DNA of 64,000 nucleotides, taken from assembly GCA_019753405.1 (NCBI GenBank), contig JAIKLF010000005.1, positions 62,001 through 126,000 of the forward strand, in the 5' to 3' direction. A program made the translations under genes and the position numbers. The DNA is from Murdochiella sp. Marseille-P8839 (GTDB lineage Bacteria > Bacillota > Clostridia > Tissierellales > Peptoniphilaceae). The notes below the pieces were generated by a model, which worked only from the letters and a program-made list of their open reading frames with translations, did not search any database and was not told the origin of the DNA. Positions 35,692 through 44,682 of this stretch are shown one piece after another. Each line of letters starts with the position of its first letter. The first letter of the stretch is position 1.

Positions 35692-35736
35692 GTGCGAAAA
35701 GTGTCCTTACGGTCTTGGCCGGACAACTTTTCGCAC
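35692..35736 (+). promoter_or_regulatory. Inverted repeat in the clpB leader
   Basis: GTGCGAAAAGT with TCC (35692-35706) and GGAC with AACTTTTCGCAC (35721-35736) form a long stem with an inner bulge. It is neither CIRCE nor a CtsR box, and no T run follows. It could be an operator or an RNA element for the chaperone gene. Confidence 0.45.
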
Positions 35737-35772
35737 GAATGCATTGTATAAAAAACAGAAAGGAGACTTTCT

Positions 35773-38451
35773 ATGAACGAACAATATACCAAAAAAGCAT
35801 TACAAGCGATTCAAGACGCGCAAAATGCGGCGATTAAAAATGGCAATCCCGAATTGACGGATCTGCATTTGCACGATGCCCTTATTCGGGAATCGGACGG
35901 CATGGTGGCGCAGGTGCTCGCACATCTCGGCGTGCAGATTGCTGCCTATCGTACGTCCGTGCGAAGAGCAATGGAAAACTTGCCGCAGCAGCAGGGCGCT
36001 TCGCAGGTCTATCCGAATGCGATTTTTCAGCGCATTTTGCTCAAGGCGAAAGATGAAGCCGATAAGATGGGAGACAGCTACGTTTCCACCGAACATCTGT
36101 ATTTGGCGCTGCTCGATGAGCGAAACATTACTTCGGAATCTATTCTTGTGGATTACCATATCACGCGTGAGGCATTTTCCAAGGCGTTGGAAGCCATTCG
36201 CGGATCCCGCAAGGTGACAACGGATAATCCGGAGGATACCGAAAACGTGCTGGAAAAATATGGCACCGATCTGACGGCAAAAGCCAAAGAAGGAAAAGGT
36301 GACCCGGTCATCGGTCGGGATGAAGAAATTCGTAATGTGACGCGCATTCTTTCGCGGCGCACCAAAAACAATCCGGTCCTCATCGGGGAACCGGGTGTGG
36401 GAAAAACGGCCGTGGTGGAAGGTCTCGCGCAGCGTATCATTAACGGGGATGTGCCGGATGGCTTAAAAGACACCACCATTTTTGCTTTGGATATGGGACA
36501 GCTGCTTGCCGGGGCGAAATATCGCGGCGAGTTTGAGGAACGCTTAAAAGCGGTGCTGGAAGAAATCAAGGCCTCCGCCGGCAAGATTATTCTTTTCGTG
36601 GATGAGCTGCACCTCATCGTCGGTGCCGGGCGCACCGATGGAGCCATGGATGCCTCGAACCTGATGAAGCCGGCGCTCTCGCGCGGCGAAATTCGCATGA
36701 TCGGCGCGACGACGCTCAATGAGTATCGCCAGTATATTGAAAAAGACGGTGCTCTTGAACGGCGTTTCCAAAAAGTCATGGTCAGTGAGCCGAGCGTGGA
36801 AGACACGGTCTCCATCTTGCGTGGCATCAAATCAAAATATGAACTGCATCATGGGCTGCGCATTTCCGACGGGGCGGTGGTGGCAGCGGCGAAACTGTCC
36901 GACCGCTATATCACGGATCGTTTCCTGCCGGATAAGGCGATTGACCTGGTGGACGAAGCGGCCGCTATGGTGCGTACGGCGCTGGATTCCATGCCGGAAG
37001 AGCTGGACGAAGCGCGTCGCCGCATTCTGCAGCTGGAGATTGAAAAAGTGGCACTGCAAAAAGAGACGGATGAGGCGTCCAAGAAACGCTTGACAGAGCT
37101 CACCGAGGAATTGGCAAACCTCAATGAGTCCTATAACGAAGGCTTCATTCAGTGGCAAAATGCCAAGTCGGCGCTGGAAGGGCAGACCAAAATCAAGGAA
37201 GAAATGGATCAAACGCGCCATGCCATCGAAGAGGCAGAGCGCGACTTTGATTATGAAAAAGCGTCGGCACTGCGTTATGGTAAGCTCAGCGAGCTGGAAA
37301 AACAGTACGCGGAAAGTGAAAAGGCGCTGGAAAAAGACAGCGAAGCGGTTAAAGAAGAGGTCACGGAAGAGGAAGTGGCGGAAGTCGTGTCCAAGTGGAC
37401 GCATATCCCCGTCACGAAACTGGTGGAGAGCGAACGACAGAAAATTCTGCGTTTGCCGGAGCTCCTGCATCGCCGTGTAATCGGCCAGGATCAGGCTATT
37501 GATGCGATTTCCGAAGCCCTGTTGCGGGCACGCGCCGGCCTTTCCGACGATACGAAACCGCTTGGAAGCTTCATTTTTCTCGGCCCAACCGGTGTCGGCA
37601 AGACGGAGCTTGCGAAAGCACTTACTGAGGCGATGTTTGATGATGAACGCAACATGATTCGCATCGATATGTCTGAATATATGGAAAAATATTCTGTATC
37701 CCGTCTGATCGGAGCGGCGCCGGGTTATGTCGGCTACGAAGAAGGCGGACAGCTGACCGAAGCGGTACGCCGCAAGCCGTATGCGGTGGTTCTCTTTGAT
37801 GAAATCGAAAAGGCGCACCCTGATGTGTTCAACATTCTTTTGCAAGTGTTGGACGACGGACGCCTGACTGACAATCAGGGACGGACGGTCAATTTCCGCA
37901 ACACGATCATCATTATGACGTCAAATCTGGGAGCGGATACGATTCTGAACGGTCTTGACGCCGAGGGTAACCTCACACCGAGCGCCTCGCAGGCAGTAGA
38001 AGAAGCGCTTCATCGCGCTTTCCGTCCGGAGTTTTTGAACCGTATTGACGACATCATCACCTTCAAGGGACTGACGAAAGACGAAATTGGGCGCATTATC
38101 GCGCTGGATATGGATAAACTGGCGTCACGTCTTGCCGACCGCGACATCACCATTACCGTGGAAGAATCGGCAAAAGACTACATTCTGGCGCAGGCGTATT
38201 CGTCGCAGTTCGGCGCGCGTCCGATCGAGCGCTATCTGCAGAAACACCTGCAAACAGCCTTGGGTCGTAAGATTCTGGAAGGTCAGATTGCTGACCACGA
38301 TCACGTTGTGATTACCGCGGATAACAGCGGGTTGGTGGTGACCGTCAAAACGGATGCCAATGACCTTAAAATGCAAGTCGAACCGCGTCCTGTCGCCGAG
38401 AAAGCGTCAGAAGATTTTCATAGCGATGACACCGACGAGGTGGTGGAATAA
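35773..38451 (+). CDS. clpB: ATP-dependent disaggregase ClpB
   Basis: ClpB works with DnaK to rescue aggregated proteins. The 892-residue product has the Clp N domain (1-145), NBD1 with Walker A GEPGVGKT and Walker B IILFVDELH, the long middle coiled coil (about 410-520) that separates ClpB from ClpA/C, and NBD2 with GPTGVGKT, VVLFDEIEKAH and the sensor-2 motif GARPIERYLQ. It is slightly longer than usual because of an acidic tail. AAAGGAG precedes the ATG. Confidence 0.95.
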   Translation: MNEQYTKKALQAIQDAQNAAIKNGNPELTDLHLHDALIRESDGMVAQVLAHLGVQIAAYRTSVRRAMENLPQQQGASQVYPNAIFQRILLKAKDEADKMGDSYVSTEHLYLALLDERNITSESILVDYHITREAFSKALEAIRGSRKVTTDNPEDTENVLEKYGTDLTAKAKEGKGDPVIGRDEEIRNVTRILSRRTKNNPVLIGEPGVGKTAVVEGLAQRIINGDVPDGLKDTTIFALDMGQLLAGAKYRGEFEERLKAVLEEIKASAGKIILFVDELHLIVGAGRTDGAMDASNLMKPALSRGEIRMIGATTLNEYRQYIEKDGALERRFQKVMVSEPSVEDTVSILRGIKSKYELHHGLRISDGAVVAAAKLSDRYITDRFLPDKAIDLVDEAAAMVRTALDSMPEELDEARRRILQLEIEKVALQKETDEASKKRLTELTEELANLNESYNEGFIQWQNAKSALEGQTKIKEEMDQTRHAIEEAERDFDYEKASALRYGKLSELEKQYAESEKALEKDSEAVKEEVTEEEVAEVVSKWTHIPVTKLVESERQKILRLPELLHRRVIGQDQAIDAISEALLRARAGLSDDTKPLGSFIFLGPTGVGKTELAKALTEAMFDDERNMIRIDMSEYMEKYSVSRLIGAAPGYVGYEEGGQLTEAVRRKPYAVVLFDEIEKAHPDVFNILLQVLDDGRLTDNQGRTVNFRNTIIIMTSNLGADTILNGLDAEGNLTPSASQAVEEALHRAFRPEFLNRIDDIITFKGLTKDEIGRIIALDMDKLASRLADRDITITVEESAKDYILAQAYSSQFGARPIERYLQKHLQTALGRKILEGQIADHDHVVITADNSGLVVTVKTDANDLKMQVEPRPVAEKASEDFHSDDTDEVVE

Positions 38452-38536
38452 CGTGGGCGCTCGTACAGAGTCAGCCTGCAGCTGGCGGGTCAATAAGAAG
38501 TAGCGTTACTTTTACGGCGCAGTTAGATAGAAGTGG

Positions 38537-38566
38537 AGGGCGGCCCGGCGGGCCGCCTTCTTTTTT
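38537..38566 (+). terminator. Rho-independent terminator after clpB
   Basis: GGCGGCCC and GGGCCGCC (38539-38546, 38550-38557) close a three-base loop, followed by TTCTTTTTT. Confidence 0.9.
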
Positions 38567-38594
38567 GTATGCAGCAGGCGGCCGGTGGCCGGCG

Positions 38595-38798
38595 AAATTA
38601 CGGGTTAAAAACGCGAAATGGGGAAATGCCCCGTAAAGTATGCGGTGAAATTACGGGTTAAAAACGAAAAATGGCAAAATGCCCCGTAAAGCGGCTGGTG
38701 AAATTACGAGGCAAAAACGCGAAAGTGGCGAAATAACCCGTAAAGTGGTCGGCGAAATTACGGGTTAAAAACGAAAAATAGCGAAATGCCCCGTAAAG
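38595..38798. repeat. Array B: four 53-bp units with TTACGGG...CCCGTAA ends
   Basis: Units start at 38595, 38648, 38701 and 38755. Each has a 44-45 nt conserved block beginning AAATTACGGG, a middle rich in AAAAACGAAAAATGGC, and ending CCCGTAAAG, then a GC-rich 8-9 nt spacer. The ends are inverted repeats, so each unit could form a hairpin. The same unit and period recur in Array C. Confidence 0.85.
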
Positions 38799-38855
38799 TG
38801 GCCGGCCGTTCCCCGGATTTCCATTCTCATAGCGATACACCGCATTAGCGGAAGG

Positions 38856-38864
38856 TGGTAAAAT
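38856..38864 (+). promoter_or_regulatory. Extended -10 element of asnA
   Basis: TGGTAAAAT fits the extended -10 pattern 27 bases before the asnA ATG. Confidence 0.45.
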
Positions 38865-38891
38865 GAACCAAATGCAAGAAAAGAGGTTGTT

Positions 38892-39893
38892 ATGATTACT
38901 ATCCCTTCCGACTACGTGCCCAAGCTGGATCATTTCGAGTTGCAGCGCGCCATTGATTACGTCAAAAAGACCTTTCAGGCAGAGATTTCGCAGGCATTGA
39001 ATCTCCAGCGCGTTTCCGCGCCGCTCTTTGTGCTGCGTGCCAGCGGCCTAAACGATAACTTAAGCGGCAAGGAACGTCCGGTTTCGTTTGATATTCCCGA
39101 TGTGGGCGCTGAAGCGGAGGTTGTGCATTCCCTGGCCAAGTGGAAGCGCATGGCCCTTGGTCGCTACGGATTCGAACCCGGTCAAGGCCTTTATACCGAC
39201 ATGAACGCCATTCGTCGCGATGAAACTCTGGATAATCTCCATTCCATCTATGTCGACCAATGGGATTGGGAACGCATCATTACGCCCGCCGAGCGCACGG
39301 AGAAAACCCTGCGCGAAACCGTTCAAGCGATTGTTTCGACCATTTGCAATGTCAATCACCTGGTGCAGGCCCGATTCCCATCGCTGGACACCCAAATCCG
39401 CCGCGAAGTGACGTTCTTTACCGCCCAGGAACTCGAGGATCGCTGGCCGTATAAAACGCCGGAGGAGCGGGAAGCCGCGGCTGCGGAGCAATACAAGACG
39501 ATTTTTATTCAGGGCATCGGCGGCGCGCTGCGTTCAGGCAAGCCCCATGGCGACCGTGCGCCAGACTATGATGACTGGACGCTCAATGGCGATATTATTC
39601 TCTGGAATGATGTCCTCGGTTGTGCGTTCGAGCTCTCCTCCATGGGCATTCGTGTGGACGAAGCTGCGCTCACCCGCCAACTCAAAGCCGCCCACGCCGA
39701 AGAGCGCGCATCCCTACCGTTCCATCGTGCGTTGCTGCAAGGAGAATATCCGCAGACCATCGGCGGCGGCATCGGACAATCGCGTCTTTGCATGCTATTG
39801 CTTGGCGCTGCGCATATCGGAGAAGTGCAGGCCGGCGTCTGGGATGAAGAGACACTCGTGACTTGTGAGAAGGGAGGAATTCATCTGTTGTGA
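38892..39893 (+). CDS. asnA: Aspartate-ammonia ligase
   Basis: AsnA makes asparagine from aspartate and ammonia with ATP, yielding AMP. The 333-residue length and the motifs VSAPLFVLRASGLNDNLSG, LAKWKRMALGRYGF, GLYTDMNAIRRDE, YVDQWDWE and the C-terminal GGGIGQSRLCMLLLG match this class II synthetase-like enzyme. The start has AGAGG upstream. Together with the degenerate NadE glutaminase it suggests metabolism that draws on free ammonia. Confidence 0.95.
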   Translation: MITIPSDYVPKLDHFELQRAIDYVKKTFQAEISQALNLQRVSAPLFVLRASGLNDNLSGKERPVSFDIPDVGAEAEVVHSLAKWKRMALGRYGFEPGQGLYTDMNAIRRDETLDNLHSIYVDQWDWERIITPAERTEKTLRETVQAIVSTICNVNHLVQARFPSLDTQIRREVTFFTAQELEDRWPYKTPEEREAAAAEQYKTIFIQGIGGALRSGKPHGDRAPDYDDWTLNGDIILWNDVLGCAFELSSMGIRVDEAALTRQLKAAHAEERASLPFHRALLQGEYPQTIGGGIGQSRLCMLLLGAAHIGEVQAGVWDEETLVTCEKGGIHLL

Positions 39894-39999
39894 AACATGG
39901 GTTCGCCCGGAGAAACCGCCAAAAGGCGATGACCCAAAAAAGATTTCGGTAGAGTGGATCGAAGGCAAAACAGTATTGCAATCGGGAAAAGGAGGAACG

Positions 40000-40599
40000 A
40001 TGAAAAAGCGAATGTGGTTGGCAGGTTCTATCGTCCTGCTATTGATTCTTACCGCCTGCGGTGCAAAGGCATCCCCGACGGAACAAGCCAAGGCGACTGT
40101 GGAGGGCTTCTATCAAGCGCTTTCCAAAATGGAATTTTCAAAAATGAAGCAGTATTTTCCCAAAGAAGTACGCGAACAGAAAAATGACATACCCATGGCC
40201 TCTGCAGAAACACCAACAGATCAGGGTACTATGGAGACAAGTGGCGGAACGGTCAATGTGGCGCAGCAGATGGAAACGATGAAAAAGTTCCTCTCAACGA
40301 TTAAAGCGACATATGAAAGTGGGGAGATTGCTGAAGGAGCAAAAGAAGGCACACTGACGTATAAAGTGGAGTCGCCGAGCATGATGGACTATATGCAGAA
40401 ATTGGCGCTTACCGTCGGCCCGGATGGTCAACCGGATTACACGAAGATTGATGAGACTGCGTTCAAAACGGAGACGAATACCGTCGCGATTGACGTAAAA
40501 GAAGAAGATGGAAAATGGGTACTCTTCGATCCCCAATCGCTGTTTATGAAGGCGCTGGGCGTGCAGGGTGATCCCATGAAAATGTTGGAAAAGCAGTAA
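40000..40599 (+). CDS. Hypothetical lipoprotein
   Basis: The 199-residue product has a lipoprotein signal (KKRMWLAGSIVLLLILTAC, lipobox LTAC with Cys20). The mature part resembles small extracytoplasmic proteins of the DUF4878/NTF2-like type (ATVEGFYQALSKMEFSKMKQYF). It has no visible catalytic motif. The ATG at 40000 has AAGGAGG six bases upstream; the longer frame overlaps asnA. Function unknown. Confidence 0.8.
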   Translation: MKKRMWLAGSIVLLLILTACGAKASPTEQAKATVEGFYQALSKMEFSKMKQYFPKEVREQKNDIPMASAETPTDQGTMETSGGTVNVAQQMETMKKFLSTIKATYESGEIAEGAKEGTLTYKVESPSMMDYMQKLALTVGPDGQPDYTKIDETAFKTETNTVAIDVKEEDGKWVLFDPQSLFMKALGVQGDPMKMLEKQ

Positions 40600-40790
40600 G
40601 CTGTTCGCGAGCGTGGCTTTCGACGGTATTTCTGAACAGGAATTCTCTCTATTTTTTCCTGGTCTCATATCCATTGCCGCTCTACATTCCGCCTGTCCGC
40701 TCCGCAGCACCAAGTCATGATAAAAAGTTGTTTCCGTGCTACGCTACAATTAATTAGAAAATAATGCTCGAATTGGCAGGAGAAGAAACA

Positions 40791-41387
40791 ATGCACCACA
40801 AAGGCACACAAATCATTGAAACGCGACGCTTAATCTTACGACCTTTTACCATGGACGACGCGGAGGCGATGTTTCGCAATTGGCATGCCGACGAAGAAGT
40901 CACGAAGTTTTTGACATGGCAAGCAGTGCAATCGGTGGAAGAAACCAAGGCTGTTTTACAGTCTTGGGTGGCGTCCTATGCGGATCCTTCTTTTTACCAA
41001 TGGGCGATTGAATGGAAAGAACTTCAGGAAGTGATCGGTTCAATCTCTGTAGTCAGAAAGGATGAAAGAACTGACACAGTCCATATTGGCTATGCAATTG
41101 GGAAAAAGTGGTGGCACAAAGGAATTACGACAGAGGCCTTTCAAGCGATCATTCCCTTTCTATTTCAGGAAGTGCAAGTGAATCGCATTGAATCCCAACA
41201 CGATCCGAACAATCCGCATTCCGGGCAAGTGATGGAAAAGTGCGGATTGACCTATGAAGGGACGTTACGGCAAGCGGACAGAAGCAATCAGGGCATCGTA
41301 GATGCCGCCATTTATAGCTTATTGAAAGAAGATTGGGAGAAAAGAAAAAAGGCTGCCCCAAAATCTTGCCGAAAATCGGCATTTTGA
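40791..41387 (+). CDS. GNAT family N-acetyltransferase (RimJ/RimL-like)
   Basis: The 198-residue product shows the Acetyltransf_3 pattern: IIETRRLILRPFTMDDAEAM, an IGYAIGKKWWHKGITTEAF acetyl-CoA loop region, NRIESQHDPNNPHSGQVMEKCG and YEGTLRQADR. It could acetylate a protein N terminus or a small amine; substrate unknown. The ATG at 40791 has AGGAG eight bases upstream. Its last codons lie within the terminator. Confidence 0.88.
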   Translation: MHHKGTQIIETRRLILRPFTMDDAEAMFRNWHADEEVTKFLTWQAVQSVEETKAVLQSWVASYADPSFYQWAIEWKELQEVIGSISVVRKDERTDTVHIGYAIGKKWWHKGITTEAFQAIIPFLFQEVQVNRIESQHDPNNPHSGQVMEKCGLTYEGTLRQADRSNQGIVDAAIYSLLKEDWEKRKKAAPKSCRKSAF

Positions 41388-41401
41388 GGCAGCCCCTTTT
41401 T
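41351..41401. terminator. Bidirectional terminator between the acetyltransferase and pepC
   Basis: GGCTGCC and GGCAGCC (41351-41357, 41388-41394) with further inner pairing (CAAAAT/TTTTG, GCCGA/TCGGC) are flanked by A and T runs. The stop codon of the acetyltransferase lies inside it. Confidence 0.8.
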
Positions 41402-41420
41402 ATGAAGCAAATATTGTATT

Positions 41421-42752
41421 TCAGTTGTTCTTTGCCAACGATCCGATCGGATCCCAGGGTTTGAGTTCGGTGACTTCGCCATCGTAGGCTTTGAGCCACT
41501 TCTTATCCACGTATTTGCGATCCACCATGATCTGGTAGGTGAACTCGTTCATCCAGGCATCGCTCATGGAGTAGATGCCCTTATCGCCATTTTCATCGCC
41601 CCAGCTGTTTTCGACTTTCCATTTCAGCGGGTTGCCTTTTTTGTCCAGATCGACGCCGACAAGAACCATGGCATGGGTGAGGACGGATTCGCTGTAATCC
41701 AGGCGCTCGGCTTTGGTCATGCCCGGAGTGAAGCCCAGGGTATTTTCAAAGTCGTAGGTTTCCAGATCCATGATGCCTTCCTTACGACCCAGTCGCTGCC
41801 CTACATCGCAACCGAACCAGACGGGATGACCGTCTTGAATGGAACGAATGGCTGCCTTTTTGAGGTCTTCCATGGGGACGTTGACGTAACGGACCGGATC
41901 CGCCTCATAGATCGTGCCCAGATATTGGACGGTGTAGGCTTTGCCGTAGGGCTTGTCTACCGTAGGGGCATTGATGAGGGAAATCTTGTCGTCCATGTTC
42001 CAACCGACGTACTGGTTGAAGAATTCCTGCGGCGTAATGCCTTCGATGCGATGGAATTTCTCGTCTTCATCGCGATAGGAGAAGTCAAATTTCGTTGGCA
42101 CTTCGCCCAAGGCTTTGGTCAGGATGTTATAAATTTCATAGAGCATGTCATCCTTTTCGGCACGAAGCGCTTTCTCTTTTTTGCCTTCCTTGTATTGCTG
42201 ACGGATGCGGCAAGCATCTTCACGCAGACGCGTGGTCATGATGGTATCGAGCATGCGGGAATTCGAGGAATGGAAGGTTTCCGGCATGACGCTCTTGGGC
42301 ACCGCACCGTATTTTTTCAAAATTTCCTTGAACATATCCCACTGACCGCCATCCTGCAGCGGCGCTTCCAACAAATGCTTCATCAGGCGGGAATCAATGT
42401 CCTCATCCAACGTGTGGAGAATGTTCTCCAAAAAGTAGTTCGCTTTTTCAAGCTTGTCCCAGAAGAACGTATAGTTCTGTGAGAACTCGAACGTCTTCAT
42501 GTTCAGTTTTTCCATCACCGATACGCGCGCTACGTTCAAAGACGCGAACATCCAGCAGCGACCGCTGCTCTTTTGGTTCGTGATATCGCCGCGTTTGGTC
42601 TCATCTGAAAACACGAAATTGTGCTTTCTTAATACATTATTGTTGAAGGAAGCTTTCTCAAAGCCCACCGAAGCAATGGCGTTTTTTACCCCTTGCGATT
42701 GCGGATCTTCGGCAAAGCGCTTTGAAAATTTATCCAGTAATTTCCTATCCAT
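41421..42752 (-). CDS. pepC: Aminopeptidase C (bleomycin hydrolase family C1)
   Basis: This 443-residue cytoplasmic cysteine aminopeptidase forms hexameric rings. The papain-like triad is visible: Cys66 in NQKSSGRCWMFA, His in VLTHAMVLVGV and Asn in VENSWGDENG. The C terminus, which reaches into the active site and sets exopeptidase activity, ends LAKNN. GGAGG precedes the ATG. It would release amino acids from peptides taken up by a peptide-fermenting organism. A promoter is visible upstream. Confidence 0.95.
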   Translation of the reverse strand: MDRKLLDKFSKRFAEDPQSQGVKNAIASVGFEKASFNNNVLRKHNFVFSDETKRGDITNQKSSGRCWMFASLNVARVSVMEKLNMKTFEFSQNYTFFWDKLEKANYFLENILHTLDEDIDSRLMKHLLEAPLQDGGQWDMFKEILKKYGAVPKSVMPETFHSSNSRMLDTIMTTRLREDACRIRQQYKEGKKEKALRAEKDDMLYEIYNILTKALGEVPTKFDFSYRDEDEKFHRIEGITPQEFFNQYVGWNMDDKISLINAPTVDKPYGKAYTVQYLGTIYEADPVRYVNVPMEDLKKAAIRSIQDGHPVWFGCDVGQRLGRKEGIMDLETYDFENTLGFTPGMTKAERLDYSESVLTHAMVLVGVDLDKKGNPLKWKVENSWGDENGDKGIYSMSDAWMNEFTYQIMVDRKYVDKKWLKAYDGEVTELKPWDPIGSLAKNN

Positions 42753-42783
42753 TTCTACCTCCTTTATTTAACCTTCGCAAGTT

Positions 42784-42812
42784 ATTCTAGACTAACGAAG
42801 AGGAAAGGACAA
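42784..42812 (-). promoter_or_regulatory. Promoter of pepC
   Basis: On the minus strand TTGTCC (42807-42812) and TAGAAT (42784-42789) have a 17-base spacer, about 30 bases before the ATG. Confidence 0.65.
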
Positions 42813-42832
42813 GACAGTACCTCGCGTTTATG

Positions 42833-42920
42833 CCATTCCAACTTATCGCTTGGAATGGCTAGCACAGAGTGTTCTTTCAATATGACAACAGTGTTTAAAT
42901 TATGACAACAGTGTTTAAAT
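42833..42920. repeat. Inverted repeat and perfect 20-bp tandem duplication upstream of the second nuclease-like gene
   Basis: CCATTCCAA (42833-42841) is complementary to TTGGAATGG (42850-42858). TATGACAACAGTGTTTAAAT occurs twice without change at 42881-42900 and 42901-42920. The rest of 42753-43024 shows no gene. Confidence 0.8.
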
Positions 42921-43024
42921 TTCGGGATGCCCTGAGAAAAAAATGCGGAGACAATAAGGGAAGGAGTGTTTTTCATTATGAGGGGTGAGGAATGAAACTG
43001 TAACATTGCTATAGGAAGGGAAAT

Positions 43025-43864
43025 ATGGATTATTTGGAGTTCGTTTTGCGCAAAACATTATTGAAGTATAAGAAAGCATGGAGTGAGCTGGAAAAAAGAG
43101 AATCAGCACTTTCTCGTACATCGATAAAGGGGAGGCTGGTCATTTCAAAATCGCACAATCGCTATCAATTTTATTGGATAACTCGCAGCAAGGAGGACGA
43201 TACGGGCAAACAAGAAGTCGTAAAACGTTACTTGGGAAGCGATGAAAGCGAAACGGTGCGCACATTGGCGCAAAAAAGTTATGATATGGCAGCGCGTCGA
43301 TTGCTCAGCAAAAGAATCCCACAATTGGAGGCCCTGTTAAGAGACTATCAGCCAGGGGAATTAGATCTTCTTTACGAAATTTTGCATCCCATGCGTAAGC
43401 GGTCGGTGCAACCTTTGCTGCCAACGAATCGGCAACGGATGGATCAATGGAAAAGTCAGGTTTTCCAACCGAAATCGACTCGCAATGTGCGTGAAAATCT
43501 TTATACCAATAAAAATGAAAAAGTGCGTTCCAAGTCGGAGAAGATCTTAGCGGATCTTTTTACTGCGAGGGGGATTGCGTATAAATATGAATGCCCCTTG
43601 TATCTACAAAACGGAATCTGCATCCATCCGGACTTTACGTTTTACCATCCGGAGCGGCAAATTGAAATGTATTGGGAGCATTTCGGCATGATGGATGTTC
43701 CGGAGTATGCGAACAATGCGCTTCGCAGAATAGCACTCTACGAATCCGCGAATATTCATCCGGGCGATCGGCTGATCATGACCTTCGAGAGCTCGGAATG
43801 CACCTTGGATTTGCGCATTGCCGAAGAGCGCATTCAGCGATATTTATGGAACGACCATCAATAA
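43025..43864 (+). CDS. PD-(D/E)XK-like nuclease-fold protein, paralogue 2
   Basis: The 279-residue product is homologous along its length to the protein at 22934. Shared blocks are VRSKSEKILAD (Glu172), YKYECPLYL (Glu189), HPDFTF (Asp203) and MYWEHFGMMDVPEYANNA (Glu218, His219). The N-terminal half is predicted helical, with a short strand-like NRYQFYWITR. Function is unknown; a metal-dependent nuclease is inferred from the pattern. It starts at ATG with AGGAAGGG upstream. It ends 123 bp before Array C. Confidence 0.65.
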   Translation: MDYLEFVLRKTLLKYKKAWSELEKRESALSRTSIKGRLVISKSHNRYQFYWITRSKEDDTGKQEVVKRYLGSDESETVRTLAQKSYDMAARRLLSKRIPQLEALLRDYQPGELDLLYEILHPMRKRSVQPLLPTNRQRMDQWKSQVFQPKSTRNVRENLYTNKNEKVRSKSEKILADLFTARGIAYKYECPLYLQNGICIHPDFTFYHPERQIEMYWEHFGMMDVPEYANNALRRIALYESANIHPGDRLIMTFESSECTLDLRIAEERIQRYLWNDHQ

Positions 43865-43986
43865 TGAAAGAGGCGGGGCCAATGCTATTGCCGTCTAAAA
43901 TGAGGTTGACCGAAGAGACCGAATGTAGCCGCTTCGCGTCGGGTTATGACCTTTCGTGTGCTCCCAGGCAAAGGGTGGGGGGTCGC

Positions 43987-44398
43987 AATTACGGGGCAAA
44001 ATGGCGAAATGGGGAAATGATCCGTAAGCCCGTAGGGAAAATTACGGACCAAAATCGCGAAATGGCAAAATGACCCGTAAAACTGTCGCCGCAGTTACGG
44101 ACCAAAATTACGAAGTGGGGAAATGACCCGTAAAGGGGTCGTCGTAATTACGGGTCGAAATCGCAAAGCGTAGAAATGACCCGTAAAACCATCGCCGCAA
44201 TTACGGATCAAAATGACAGAGTGGAGAAGTGACCCGTAAATGGCTCGCCGCAATTACGGACCAAAATCGAGAAGTGGCGAAATGACCCGTAAAACCATCG
44301 CCGCAATTATGGATCAAAATGGCAGAGTGGAGAAGTGACCCGTAAATGGCTCGCCGCAATTACCGGTCAAAACCGAGAGGCGACAAAATGACCCGTAA
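43987..44398. repeat. Array C: eight 53-bp units with TTACGG...CCGTAA ends
   Basis: Units start at 43987, 44040, 44093, 44146, 44199, 44252, 44305 and 44358, an exact 53-base period. Each has a 41-nt block (AATTACGGACCAAAAT near the left, GAAATGACCCGTAA at the right) and a 12-nt spacer. Spacers alternate between AACCATCGCCGC and ATGGCTCGCCGC in the right half. The unit matches Array B. No coding frame. Confidence 0.9.
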
Positions 44399-44543
44399 TC
44401 TGCCTGCAGGCGCCCATAAGGAGCCGGCCTGCGGCCGGCGATTGGTAAAGAAGGAAGGCGGCCAGCGGGCCGCCGTCCGCCTTATAGCCTCTGTCCAGCG
44501 GGCCGCAACCCGTTGTACGGGCGATTCGGATGGTACTTTGCAT
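44399..44543. other. GC-rich intergenic segment before the tRNA-Ser promoter
   Basis: It holds GC-rich palindromes (GCCGGC-CTGC-GGCCGGC and GGCGGCC-AGC-GGGCCGCC) like the sequence around Array B. No T run follows, and I see no gene. Confidence 0.5.
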
Positions 44544-44571
44544 TTGACAGCCGCGCGCATTCTGTTATAAT
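44544..44571 (+). promoter_or_regulatory. Consensus promoter of tRNA-Ser (and SRP RNA)
   Basis: Perfect TTGACA (44544-44549) and TATAAT (44566-44571) with a 16-base spacer lie 23 bases before the tRNA. Confidence 0.85.
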
Positions 44572-44594
44572 TCTATGGTAACGCGTTTGCGCGT

Positions 44595-44681
44595 GGAGAG
44601 CTGTCCGAGTGGCCGAAGGAGCATGATTGGAAATCATGTATACGGATTCCCGTATCGAGGGTTCGAATCCCTCGCTCTCCG
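44595..44681 (+). tRNA. tRNA-Ser (anticodon GGA)
   Basis: The acceptor arms GGAGAGC (44595-44601) and GCTCTCC (44674-44680) pair, the anticodon loop TTGGAAA gives GGA at 44629-44631, and the long variable arm (near 44638-44655) is typical of serine tRNAs. The T loop GTTCGAATC is intact. No CCA is encoded. Confidence 0.95.
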
Positions 44682-44682
44682 T

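Noticed and set aside
43987-44398. CRISPR array
   Set aside because: The 12-nt spacers are far too short and repeat among themselves.
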